NCBI RefSeq assembly: GCF_001881565.1
Contig: NZ_MPDJ01000002.1
Location: 62,001 to 126,000, forward strand
DNA length: 64,000 nucleotides
Source: Eisenbergiella tayi
Lineage (GTDB): Bacteria; Bacillota; Clostridia; Lachnospirales; Lachnospiraceae
Reading direction: 5' to 3'
Part shown: one piece after another, positions 37,712-45,137 of the stretch
How positions within the stretch are numbered: the first letter of the stretch is position 1
Layout of the letters: the number at the start of each line of letters is the position of its first letter
Notes under the pieces: model-generated
Database searches by the model: none
The model's input: only the letters and a program-made list of their open reading frames with translations
Told to the model about the DNA's origin: nothing
Translations under genes and position numbers: made by a program

Positions 37712-37779
37712 AGTATAGGCGGATTCTACTGAGAAATCAGCGCTAAAACTTAACGTAAGCTGTGGCAATTTGTAATATT
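37712..37779 (-). promoter_or_regulatory. MATE promoter with shared activator-like box
   Basis: The minus-strand -10 is TATACT (37712-37717). The shared box starts exactly 20 bp upstream (37738-37779) and has the same orientation as at the dehydrogenase promoter. The -35 hexamer position (CTGATT) is weak. The transcription start would be near 37705, about 30 bp from the ATG. Confidence 0.65.
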
Positions 37780-37796
37780 CTATGATAGCATAGAAT
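37777..37796. promoter_or_regulatory. Palindrome in the MATE/AraC intergenic region
   Basis: A perfect dyad with arms ATTCTATG and CATAGAAT around a 4-bp centre lies 22 bp before the AraC start codon and abuts the shared box. It could be an autoregulatory site of the AraC gene or belong to its promoter (TATGAT lies inside it). Confidence 0.4.
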
Positions 37797-37818
37797 CATT
37801 ACGAGAGGAGGCGATTGC

Positions 37819-38763
37819 TTGGTTACACAAATACTGTTATCGTCAATCGAAGCTCTGCAGGAACAGTTCTCCGGTCTTGACTGGACCTATCATGACTTTC
37901 CCGTCGGCAGTCAGAATGAAAAAATGTATTGCTGGCCAGGCCCGGAACAGGAAAATATTTTAATCTGCGTCCATAAAAGTGACGGAGTGCAGGAATTGTT
38001 TCACCGTCATGATTTCTTTTACTTTAATTATACTTACAAGGGGGAATATGATTCTCTCAGCTACAAATATGATAATCAGATTACGATCCGGGAAGGGGAA
38101 TTATATGCAGGCCAGCCTTTTGCCGGACATGCCTTATGTGTGCATGATAATCAGGAAACCATCATCATTGGCGTGCTGATCCGGCGTGAAACCTTTTTCC
38201 GCTCCTTCCTTCCCCTGCTGTCGGCGGATTCCGGGTTGTTCCATTTTTTTCTCGATCCTTCCACAAACTGCTTCTCTGAGGAATACCTTCATTTCAAAAT
38301 CGAGGACGACTGCAACATCCGCACACTGCTGGAAATGATGGTAATCGAATATGCTCATAAAGGTGAAGATACACAGGATATATTAAAGCCCCTGGCTCTG
38401 GCGTTCCTGATGCAGGTGGCCCGCCAGTATACCTTTGCAAACCAAAGGCCCCCTGCGGACAATTTATCAGACCGGATTGTCCGATACATAAGCGAACATT
38501 CCGATAAGGTAACATTAAAGGATATTGCGGCACGGTTTTCTTACCACCCCAACTACATCTCCACTCTGCTGCACCGGGAACTGGGCAAATCCTTTTCTGA
38601 AATCCTGCTTTCCCAGCGAATGGAGCGTGCTGTCATTCTTTTGAAAGGCACAGATCTTGCAATCAATGAGATTGCTTTGATGCTGGGATACAGCAACAGC
38701 AGTAATTTTTACAGGGCATTCCGGGAGTATTACGGTGTTTCTCCGCGGGAATATATCCATTAA
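37819..38763 (+). CDS. AraC-family transcription regulator
   Basis: Regulator of 314 residues with an N-terminal cupin-like sensing domain (FHRHDFFYFNYTYKG, GELYAGQPFAGH) and a C-terminal AraC double helix-turn-helix (LKDIAARFSYHPNYISTLLHRE, then INEIALMLGYSNSSNFYRAF). The start is TTG at 37819 with GAGGAGG seven bases upstream. It is divergent from the MATE gene and is the natural candidate to bind the 42-bp box found at both the MATE and the dehydrogenase promoters. It is convergent with the LysE exporter gene. Confidence 0.92.
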   Translation: MVTQILLSSIEALQEQFSGLDWTYHDFPVGSQNEKMYCWPGPEQENILICVHKSDGVQELFHRHDFFYFNYTYKGEYDSLSYKYDNQITIREGELYAGQPFAGHALCVHDNQETIIIGVLIRRETFFRSFLPLLSADSGLFHFFLDPSTNCFSEEYLHFKIEDDCNIRTLLEMMVIEYAHKGEDTQDILKPLALAFLMQVARQYTFANQRPPADNLSDRIVRYISEHSDKVTLKDIAARFSYHPNYISTLLHRELGKSFSEILLSQRMERAVILLKGTDLAINEIALMLGYSNSSNFYRAFREYYGVSPREYIH

Positions 38764-38815
38764 TGCCTGTCCCATGTGGATGATTTTCCGTCTGAGTCCT
38801 TCCTCCGGCTGACTG

Positions 38816-39397
38816 TCAGAGGAATAAGGCAGCGGCACAATATACAAGCAGAAGGGCCATAATCAGATTAACCATTTTTGTATGCTTCGAAAGAATCCGG
38901 CAAAAAGCAGCTCCAAATAAAGCCCAGACAAAAGAGCCGGACGCGCCAATCAATGTCAAAACAACGGTAAATGCGATCGTTGAACCGATTGAATGATAAA
39001 CAGGCAAAATATAAAGTGTCATTGCCGTAATCGCATAGATATAGATTTTAGGATTGGCAAACTGCAAAATCATACCGGCGAGAAAGCCGGCCTCTTTCCC
39101 TCCTCCAGGCTTCAAGTCAGCTGCACTTTTCCAGACTTTCCATGCAAGGTACAGCATATAGGCAGCGCCCAATATCTTCATGATTATTTCTATTCTTGGA
39201 AGAAACGAATAAAGCGCTGAGCTGAAAGCCGTACAGACAGACATAACCACTGCAAATCCGGCCAGTATACCCAGATTAAAACGAACACTCCGCCGAAAAC
39301 CGAGCCGTATTGCGTTACTCATGGAAAGCAGATTATTCGCTCCCGGTGTATAGGCGGTAACAAAACAATAAATTAAAAAATCATATAAATGAAACAT
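38816..39397 (-). CDS. LysE/RhtB family amino-acid exporter
   Basis: Small membrane exporter of 193 residues with five or six predicted helices. The N-terminal TPGANNLLSMSNAIRLGFRRS is the LysE/RhtB signature, and the middle FANPKIYIYAITAM is also typical. Such proteins export amino acids or related metabolites. It is divergent from an XRE-cupin regulator across 221 bp that hold a strong promoter and palindrome, so it is very probably repressed by that regulator. Confidence 0.92.
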   Translation of the reverse strand: MFHLYDFLIYCFVTAYTPGANNLLSMSNAIRLGFRRSVRFNLGILAGFAVVMSVCTAFSSALYSFLPRIEIIMKILGAAYMLYLAWKVWKSAADLKPGGGKEAGFLAGMILQFANPKIYIYAITAMTLYILPVYHSIGSTIAFTVVLTLIGASGSFVWALFGAAFCRILSKHTKMVNLIMALLLVYCAAALFL

Positions 39398-39546
39398 ACC
39401 TGACCCCTTTCTGCTAAAACCATCGCCGATAACCGCTTATGAAAACCGCAGGTACCATCGACGGCAGCAAATCCTTTTTGAAAGCATATATAGCTCTCTT
39501 CCTCTTTACAGTATCATTTTCAAATAGTATAATAGTACAAAATGAA

Positions 39547-39599
39547 TATTATATTGCACTCGTGCAATATAATAATATAACTTGTGCATTATAATGTCA
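39547..39599 (-). promoter_or_regulatory. lysE-type promoter and overlapping palindromic operator
   Basis: On the minus strand TTGACA (39594-39599) and TATTAT (39571-39576) are 17 bp apart. A palindrome with 13-bp arms and a 2-bp centre (39547-39574, core ATATTGCAC/GTGCAATAT) covers the end of the -10 and the likely start point. A second GTGCA/TTATAA half-like site is at 39583-39596. This is the layout of a repressor site. Confidence 0.7.
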
Positions 39600-39618
39600 A
39601 TAGAGGAGGTGCTGCTTT

Positions 39619-40170
39619 TTGGATCTGATGAATGTAATTGTTGCTAAAAATATTAAAAGACTGCGTGAAGAAAATAAATTGAGCATGGACGAGCTTGCAA
39701 AGCTGAGCGGTGTCAGTAAGAGTATGCTTGCACAGATTGAACGGGGCGACGGAAACCCGACTATATCAACGCTGTGGAAAATTTCAAATGGAATGAAAGT
39801 ACCGTTTGATGCTTTGACCGTCCGTCCTAAAAATCCCTATGAAATTGTCAGAACAGCAGAACTCCAACCGCTGCTTGAAGATGGAGGAAAGGTAAAAAAC
39901 TATTCCCTTTTTCCGGACGATGAGAATCGTAGATTTGCAGTGTATTATCTGGAATTAGACAAAGACAGTTATTGGGAATCGGAACCGCACTTAAAAGGAA
40001 CCGTCGAATTTATTACAATTTTTGCGGGTAAAATTGAAATTTACGCCGACGGGCAAAGCTTTGTTGTTGAAAAGGGGGAAAGTATCCGGTTTAAGGCCGA
40101 TGTAATCCATTCCTATAAAAATATAGGGCAGGAATCTGCAATCCTGCATATGATTCTTTTCAACCCCTAG
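39619..40170 (+). CDS. XRE-cupin transcription regulator
   Basis: Regulator of 183 residues with an N-terminal HTH_3 domain (MDELAKLSGVSKSMLAQIERGDGNPTIS-like) and a C-terminal cupin (GTVEFITIFAGKIEIYADGQ; GESIRFKADVIHSYKN). The TTG at 39619 follows GAGGAGGTGC; an ATG at 39628 is possible. Members of this family bind small ligands such as amino acids in the cupin and control adjacent exporters, which fits the divergent LysE gene. The gene is followed by a stem-loop at 40193. Confidence 0.92.
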   Translation: MDLMNVIVAKNIKRLREENKLSMDELAKLSGVSKSMLAQIERGDGNPTISTLWKISNGMKVPFDALTVRPKNPYEIVRTAELQPLLEDGGKVKNYSLFPDDENRRFAVYYLELDKDSYWESEPHLKGTVEFITIFAGKIEIYADGQSFVVEKGESIRFKADVIHSYKNIGQESAILHMILFNP

Positions 40171-40187
40171 AATGTATGAGTATTATA

Positions 40188-40370
40188 AAAGCAAATGGTT
40201 CCGCAGGAGTCCCCCGGAACCATTTTCATCGCAATTATGTTATTATTCCATCCCATTCCGCCATCAGTTCTTCCAGCCGTTCCTGACGATGTTTCTTTTT
40301 GCAGCATCTTTTCTCAATACTGCTCATAACCACAGGGATTATAATTTACGGTTCCATCCTCATTTAACGG
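40188..40370 (-). pseudogene. Shrunken copy of the ABC-F gene tail
   Basis: The first part (40188-40280) matches the 3' end and terminator of the ABC-F gene (42737-42830), including the shared GCAATTATGTTATTATT and CATCCCATTCCGCCATCAG. It then jumps to blocks corresponding to ABC-F positions near 42960-42980 (GTTTCTTTTT) and 43165-43200 (CAATACTGCTCATAACCA). Two internal deletions remove most of the coding sequence. The join lies at the repeated CCAG(C/A)CGTTC, suggesting deletion between short repeats. Confidence 0.75.
40193..40225 (+). terminator. Stem-loop after the XRE-cupin gene
   Basis: Arms AAATGGTTCC and GGAACCATTT pair perfectly over 10 bp with a 13-nt loop, 23 bp after the regulator stop; TTTTC follows. 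It is the duplicated version of the ABC-F terminator. Confidence 0.6.
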
Positions 40371-40411
40371 TAAATAAAAGTGCATATTATGCTTAATTTC
40401 TCCTTATAACC

Positions 40412-40440
40412 AGAAAGAAAAAGTATGGCTTTCGCCATAC
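40412..40440 (-). terminator. Intrinsic terminator of the ars-type operon
   Basis: In the minus-strand transcript, GTATGGC and GCCATAC close a GAAA tetraloop and are followed by TTTTTCTTTC. It is about 87 bp beyond the arsC stop. Confidence 0.8.
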
Positions 40441-40526
40441 CCTTCTTTCGTTATCCTTTACTATTTAACCTTCAATAACCATCCTGATAATTATCCAGTA
40501 ATATACGCAGAATATACTATATTAAT

Positions 40527-40928
40527 TTATACATCACATAGAATTTTTTTCAGTTCTTTAACCTTCTTTTCAATCTCATGCGCAGTCTCAATAAATACTT
40601 CATCCGATTTTCCTGTTGGATCTTCCAATCCCCAGTCTTCACGATACCTGCATGGAAGAGATGGGCACTGTACATTGCATCCCATCGTCACTGCTACATC
40701 CACGGGAGGGATATCCGAAATTACTTTGGAATACTGTGTCTGCTCCATATCGACTCCATAAAGCTGCTTCATAATCCTTACTGCATCCTGATTTATTAAC
40801 GGACTTGTTTCCGTACCAGCTGAATAACTCTCAAACACATCCGATGCAAACTTTTTTCCTAATGCCTCCGCCATCTGACTGCGACAAGAATTATGAACAC
40901 AGATAAAAGCCACCTTATATTTACTCAT
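40527..40928 (-). CDS. arsC: Arsenate reductase, thioredoxin-coupled low-molecular-weight phosphatase type
   Basis: ArsC of 133 residues, which reduces arsenate to arsenite. The phosphatase-like P-loop C-x5-R is C10-VHNSC-R16 followed by SQMAEA. The resolving cysteines lie in TMGCNVQCPSLPC (C84, C88, C93), and the Asp-Pro motif is in EDPTG. The family usually uses two C-terminal cysteines for the thioredoxin-coupled relay; three are present. It is the last gene of the operon, 5 bp after the thioredoxin-like gene, which may be its electron donor. Confidence 0.93.
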   Translation of the reverse strand: MSKYKVAFICVHNSCRSQMAEALGKKFASDVFESYSAGTETSPLINQDAVRIMKQLYGVDMEQTQYSKVISDIPPVDVAVTMGCNVQCPSLPCRYREDWGLEDPTGKSDEVFIETAHEIEKKVKELKKILCDV

Positions 40929-40933
40929 ACTCC

Positions 40934-41287
40934 CTATCCTCTTGCTTTCAGTAATAAATTCACAACCTCCTCCTTCTTCAATACCTTCCCATAAGATACC
41001 ACCTTGCCATTCACAACCAGAGCAGGAGTCGTCATAACTCCATAAGCTGCAATCTGTGTAAAATCCGTTACATGTTCAATATCCATATCCATCCCTAACT
41101 CTTCAAGTGCTTCCTGCGCTGCCTTCTCAAGTTCATTACACTTTGCACATCCGGAGCCCAATATCTTCACTCCACTGCTCGCTTTTTTCACTTTTTCTGC
41201 CTCTGCCATAGTATCTGCATTACAGTCTCCACCACAACAGGTTCCTGTTTCTTTGGCTTCCTGTTTTAACTTACCAAACAATCCCAT
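40934..41287 (-). CDS. Thioredoxin-like small redox protein (TM0996/MTH895 type)
   Basis: A 117-residue protein with a glutaredoxin-like fold at about 39-115. The active-site pair is C47-x-x-C50 in GSGCAKCNELE, and the cis-Pro is in VMTTPALVVNGK. The first 38 residues are a variable tail with extra cysteines (CCGGDC, C17, C18, C22) that could bind metal or metalloid. These proteins are regularly found next to ArsP-type permeases. Likely role: reductant or metalloid-handling partner of the neighbouring ArsC and permease; inferred from context. Confidence 0.88.
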   Translation of the reverse strand: MGLFGKLKQEAKETGTCCGGDCNADTMAEAEKVKKASSGVKILGSGCAKCNELEKAAQEALEELGMDMDIEHVTDFTQIAAYGVMTTPALVVNGKVVSYGKVLKKEEVVNLLLKARG

Positions 41288-41304
41288 AATCTTTCCTCCT
41301 TGCG

Positions 41305-42303
41305 TTAAATAAGTAAAAAATGAAAAATATTAAACAGATACCCTACCACAATAATTCCGATTGTACATATAGCAATAAATAAAACCAGCAGCTTCGGTTT
41401 CACTGCTTTCCGTAACATAATTATAGATGGAAGAGATAACGTAGTGACTGCCATCATAAATGCCAGGATAGTGCCAAGCTGTGCTCCCTTATAAAGCAGC
41501 GCCTCAGCAACTGGAATCGTCCCAAAAATATCCGCGTACATGGGAATACCAAGCAAAGTTGCAATAATTACCCCAAATGGATTATTGCTTCCCAGCACAG
41601 CCTCAACCCAACTTTCAGGAATCCAATTATGAATCAATGCACCAATTCCTACCCCCACCAGTATATAGGGAAATACTTTCTTAAAAGTGGATACTACCTG
41701 TTCTTTTGCATAAATCCATCGTTCCTTTTGAGACAGCGCGGGAGAATCAATATCCACAGCACTTGCATTCAAGATAAATTCCTCCACATATGGCTCCATG
41801 TGCAGCTTTTCGATTAAAGTACCGCCAATTACTGCAATCACAAGACCAACAATTACATAAGCCACCGCAATCTTAGTTCCAAAAATACTTATCAGCAAAA
41901 CAAGGCTCCCTAAATCAACCATTGGCGAAGATATCAAGAAAGAAAAAGTCACTCCAAGCGGCAGACCTGCACTGGTAAATCCGATAAATAAGGGAATAGA
42001 CGAACAGGAACAAAATGGTGTCACCGTTCCCAAAAGGGCCGCAATAATATTCGCCCAAATACCATGAAAACGCCCCATAATTTTTTTACTTCGTTCCGGT
42101 GGAAAATAACTCTGTATATAAGATATCATTAAAATCAGGAAACATAAAAGTATTGTAATTTTAATGACATCATAAATAAAAAACTGTATACTTCCCCCCA
42201 AACGTGAACCAACATTCATTCCCAAAGAGGAAAGCACATTTCCAATCAGCAGATTCAGCCATCGCATACCAAGCACTTCATCCTGAATAAAAGTCCAAAT
42301 CAT
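41305..42303 (-). CDS. ArsP-like permease (DUF318/SO_0444 family)
   Basis: Membrane permease of 332 residues with about 8-10 predicted helices. The signature TPFCSCSSIPLFIGF (C98-S-C100) and a second similar membrane segment later (LGIPMYADIFGTIPVAEAL) mark the family of ArsP/YraQ permeases, of which ArsP exports trivalent organoarsenicals. A soluble loop at about 175-200 separates the halves. The start overlaps the arsR-type stop by one base. The substrate here could be arsenite, organoarsenical or another thiophilic species. Confidence 0.88.
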   Translation of the reverse strand: MIWTFIQDEVLGMRWLNLLIGNVLSSLGMNVGSRLGGSIQFFIYDVIKITILLCFLILMISYIQSYFPPERSKKIMGRFHGIWANIIAALLGTVTPFCSCSSIPLFIGFTSAGLPLGVTFSFLISSPMVDLGSLVLLISIFGTKIAVAYVIVGLVIAVIGGTLIEKLHMEPYVEEFILNASAVDIDSPALSQKERWIYAKEQVVSTFKKVFPYILVGVGIGALIHNWIPESWVEAVLGSNNPFGVIIATLLGIPMYADIFGTIPVAEALLYKGAQLGTILAFMMAVTTLSLPSIIMLRKAVKPKLLVLFIAICTIGIIVVGYLFNIFHFLLI

Positions 42304-42596
42304 TATGCCTCCTCCTCTTTACCTTTACAGCAGGAAAAACCTTCAATAAACTTTTTAAATGCTGAAAAGGTCTCACAGTGCAGAGAATAGTATGACCATT
42401 TTCCCTCCTTCCTTGTTTCCACCAGTCCGCATTCGCAAAGAATTTTCATATGATGAGAAAGCGTGGGCTGGGTAATTTCAAATTTTTCCAACAGCTTACA
42501 ACCGCACTTTTCCCCATCTGAAAGCATCTGAACTATCTGCAGACGATTAGCATCTCCAAGCGCCCTGCAAATCAGTGCCACATCCATTGTATTCAT
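42303..42596 (-). CDS. arsR: ArsR-family metalloregulator
   Basis: Winged-helix repressor that opens the operon. I chose the ATG at 42596 because GAGGTG lies six bases upstream; a GTG at 42605 is in frame. In the 97-residue form the recognition helix is TQPTLSHHMKIL, and a Cys pair C31-G-C33 (EKCGCKLLE) sits where As(III)-sensing ArsR proteins have CVC. Two more adjacent cysteines (C88, C89) lie at the C-terminus. Binding of metalloid to these would release the operator at 42622-42650. Confidence 0.92.
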   Translation of the reverse strand: MNTMDVALICRALGDANRLQIVQMLSDGEKCGCKLLEKFEITQPTLSHHMKILCECGLVETRKEGKWSYYSLHCETFSAFKKFIEGFSCCKGKEEEA

Positions 42597-42621
42597 ATTA
42601 TTCACCTCACATTGATATTCG

Positions 42622-42660
42622 TCTATGCGTTATTATACGCAACACATAGATGATTGTCAA
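42622..42660 (-). promoter_or_regulatory. ars-type promoter with overlapping operator
   Basis: A perfect consensus promoter on the minus strand: TTGACA (42655-42660), 17-bp spacer, TATAAT (42632-42637). A nested dyad covers it: TCTATG and CATAGA as outer arms, TGCGT and ACGCA around the -10. This is a typical ArsR repressor arrangement. Confidence 0.8.
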
Positions 42661-42744
42661 TATGTTTTCAACGCTAATTGCTTCGTATCACAAAATACAG
42701 AAAGGAATTTTGTATAGATTCCTAATACTATTGTGAAATGCAAA

Positions 42745-42771
42745 CGGTTCCATGGGAATCCCCTGGAACCG
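42745..42771 (-). terminator. Terminator of the ABC-F gene
   Basis: Arms CGGTTCCA and TGGAACCG with an inner GGG/CCC pairing form a stem 12 bp after the ABC-F stop, followed on the minus strand by TTTGCATTTC. The same element is duplicated at 40193-40225. Confidence 0.65.
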
Positions 42772-42783
42772 CAAGCATTGCAA

Positions 42784-44754
42784 TTATGTTATTATTTCAT
42801 CCCATTCCGCCATCAGTTCTTCCAGCCGTTCGTTTGCCGCTCGAAGCAGTTCTTCCAGAGCCATCAACTTTTCATAATCTGCCTGCACCGCAGGATCCTC
42901 CAACTGTACCTGATATGCAGCTATCTGCTCTTCGTTCTCCTCAATCAGCATTTCCAGACGTTCCTGGCGACGTTTCTTTTTAGCCGCTTCTTTTCCAGGA
43001 TTATAGCCCTTTTGGCTGCTCTGATCCACTTCTGGCTTCTCATTATATGCTGACTGTTCTTCCTGTCCTGTTTTCTTCCGCAGAATATCGGGGGCATTTC
43101 CCGGACGCTGTATTTTTCTGTCCTCCGGTAACGGCTGTTCCGGCTGCTCCGCCTGCACCTTCTCCCAATACTGCTCATAACCATAGGGATAATAATTTAC
43201 AGTACCTTCCTCAAATACCAGCAGGGAATCCGCAATTTCCTTAACAAAATACCTGTCGTGGGATACAAAAAGTACACTTCCGGGATATTCCTTAAGCATG
43301 GCCTCCAGAGATTCCTTGCCTACGATGTCCATATGGTTGGTCGGCTCATCAAGAATCAGGTAGTTAGGCAGCCGGCGGAAGATTTTAGCCAGCGCCAGCC
43401 GCACCTTTTCCCCGCCTGACAGCATATTGATCTGCTTAAACACTTCCTCCTGCCCGAACAAAAATGCTCCCAGCCAGGAACGGACATCCAGGCGCTTCAG
43501 ATCCGGAAATTCCTCCCAGAAATCATCGAGAACTGTTTTATCACTGGTATACTGCGCCATCTGCTGTTCAAAATATCCCCAATCCACTCTGTCCCCAAAG
43601 GCAAAACTGCCGCCCAGAGGCTCCAGCTGACCGGTAAGCGTACGAAGCAGAGTTGACTTTCCGGCGCCATTGTCGCCGATTATACCTATTTTATGCCCCT
43701 TTTTCTGTTCAAATGTCACTGTCGCCAGAGGTTTCTCATAGCCTATTGCAAGCTGGGATACCCGAAGTACATCCGTAACACTTTCTCTTGCCGGCTTAAA
43801 ATCTGCATGGAAGGTTTTCAAATCATATCTGACGGGCGCATCGACCTTAACCATGTGTTCGATCTGTTTGAGCTTTGACCGGGTCATTGCCACCTTGGTA
43901 GGTTTGTTTTTAAACCGCTCCACCAGTGTCTGCAGCCGTTCGATTTCTTTTTGCTGCAGTTCATAATCTTTTCTCTGCTTCTCCCAGTTCAGCCGCTTGC
44001 GTTCCATAAATGCGGAATAATTTCCGGGATACCGCACCGCCGTTTTATATTCTATTTCATAAACCACATCCACTACACGATCCAGAAACATCCTGTCATG
44101 GGATACGATGACTACGGCTCTGTCATAATCCTTCAAATACCCTTCCAGCCAGTTAATAGTCGCCATATCCAGATGATTGGTAGGCTCATCCAGAAGAAGG
44201 ATATCCGGCTTACTCAAAAGCATTCTGGCAAAGGCTATTTTCGTCTGCTGTCCTCCGGAGAACTCGGAAAGCTTCTTCTTTTTATCCTCCGGGGCAAAGC
44301 CCAGCTTCTTCAGAACAATTTCATATTCTTTTTCAAAGGTATAGCCGCCCAGGTAAGCAAACTGTTCTTCCAGCCTCACATAGCGGGAAATCACCGATTC
44401 TCCGTCTTCCCCATCCATGACAGCCACCAGGCGTTCCATCTCTTCCTTCATCTGAAGGATATCTGAAAAGGCTTTTCTCACTTCCTCTTCCATGGTCAGC
44501 GAATCATCTTCAAATGCATTCTGTTTTAAATATCCGATTACCGGCTTTCCTGCTTTGGCGATATAGATATCCTCATCGCTATCCCTTTTGGACAGTTCCA
44601 CCTCTCCCGCAATAAGCTTCAATAAAGTGGTTTTCCCGCATCCGTTCCGTCCCACTACCGCAATTTTCTCAGTCTTGCGGATTTCAAAATTTATATGCTC
44701 CAGCACTGTTTCCGCCGCGAATTTTACTGCTCCGTTGCAAATCTGATATAACAT
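42784..44754 (-). CDS. ABC-F family ATPase, possible ribosome-protection protein
   Basis: Soluble twin-ATPase of 656 residues that acts on the ribosome. First Walker A is GRNGCGKTT (35-43), first signature and Walker B are SGGQQTKIAFARML and LLLDEPTNHLD; the second half has GDNGAGKSTL, SGGEKVRLALAKIF and LILDEPTNHMD. The inter-domain P-site linker and a charged C-terminal coiled coil (KKKRRQERLEML onward) resemble YdiF/Uup-like members. I chose the ATG at 44754, preceded by AGAGGAC; the longer frame runs through the leader terminator. The leader with attenuator and upstream frames suggests induction by a translation inhibitor, as for antibiotic-resistance ABC-F proteins, but housekeeping members exist too. 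Confidence 0.9.
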   Translation of the reverse strand: MLYQICNGAVKFAAETVLEHINFEIRKTEKIAVVGRNGCGKTTLLKLIAGEVELSKRDSDEDIYIAKAGKPVIGYLKQNAFEDDSLTMEEEVRKAFSDILQMKEEMERLVAVMDGEDGESVISRYVRLEEQFAYLGGYTFEKEYEIVLKKLGFAPEDKKKKLSEFSGGQQTKIAFARMLLSKPDILLLDEPTNHLDMATINWLEGYLKDYDRAVVIVSHDRMFLDRVVDVVYEIEYKTAVRYPGNYSAFMERKRLNWEKQRKDYELQQKEIERLQTLVERFKNKPTKVAMTRSKLKQIEHMVKVDAPVRYDLKTFHADFKPARESVTDVLRVSQLAIGYEKPLATVTFEQKKGHKIGIIGDNGAGKSTLLRTLTGQLEPLGGSFAFGDRVDWGYFEQQMAQYTSDKTVLDDFWEEFPDLKRLDVRSWLGAFLFGQEEVFKQINMLSGGEKVRLALAKIFRRLPNYLILDEPTNHMDIVGKESLEAMLKEYPGSVLFVSHDRYFVKEIADSLLVFEEGTVNYYPYGYEQYWEKVQAEQPEQPLPEDRKIQRPGNAPDILRKKTGQEEQSAYNEKPEVDQSSQKGYNPGKEAAKKKRRQERLEMLIEENEEQIAAYQVQLEDPAVQADYEKLMALEELLRAANERLEELMAEWDEIIT

Positions 44755-44795
44755 GATAAATGTCCTCTCTTTTCCCCTTATCCCGGATTTTCCAT

Positions 44796-44824
44796 AAAAA
44801 AACACTGTTTGTTTCCAAACAGTG
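44796..44824 (-). terminator. Attenuator (intrinsic terminator) in the ABC-F leader
   Basis: In the minus-strand transcript CACTGTTTG, a GAAA loop and CAAACAGTG form a perfect 9-bp stem followed by seven T residues. It lies about 40 bp before the ABC-F start and over 300 bp after the promoter, so most transcripts should stop here unless read-through is induced. Confidence 0.8.
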
Positions 44825-44862
44825 CAAAAAACCGGTACACATGCACAGCATCCGCCATGCAT

Positions 44863-44979
44863 TCATATGGAAGTGTATTCTTCCCCCTGCATGATGGCCT
44901 GTACCAAACGCTGTTCCCTGCTGCCTGTCTGTAAATACAACAAAAATAAATCCGTATTGTATGCGGATTCTTTCCGCAT
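44863..44979 (-). CDS. Second upstream reading frame in the ABC-F leader (38 aa)
   Basis: A 38-codon frame starts at ATG 44979 with AAGGAG eight bases upstream and encodes MRKESAYNTDLFLLYLQ continuing to a TGA at 44863, 39 bp before the terminator stem. Its start region overlaps a perfect 7-bp stem (ATGCGGA/TCCGCAT), so its own initiation may be structure-controlled. A segment inside it (44904-44913) resembles the 5' arm of the terminator and could pair with the 3' arm. I do not recognise the peptide. It may be regulatory rather than functional as a protein. Confidence 0.5.
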   Translation of the reverse strand: MRKESAYNTDLFLLYLQTGSREQRLVQAIMQGEEYTSI

Positions 44980-45056
44980 CCTACGAATCTCCTTGACAAA
45001 AAAGCCGCCGCTTTAATAGCAATGCAGTTCTTTGTCAGTCTTTCAGTTGTGGTTTA

Positions 45057-45074
45057 CTACCAGCAGCGCTTCAT
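45057..45074 (-). CDS. Leader peptide MKRCW
   Basis: A five-codon frame with ATG at 45074 and TAG stop at 45057, preceded by GGAGGAAACCC, an excellent ribosome site. It is the first translatable frame after the promoter. Short peptides like this in ABC-F and other resistance leaders act as stalling sites when a ribosome inhibitor is present. Confidence 0.6.
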   Translation of the reverse strand: MKRCW

Positions 45075-45137
45075 GGGTTTCCTCCGGACAATCATCTTTT
45101 TTTAACAGGCGGTAAACCTACCGCCGTATTAATTTTT

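Noticed and set aside
44684..44866. Sixty-codon frame overlapping the ABC-F attenuator and start
   Set aside because: It reads through the terminator stem and into ABC-F in another frame, and its ATG has no ribosome site; the shorter leader frames are better supported.
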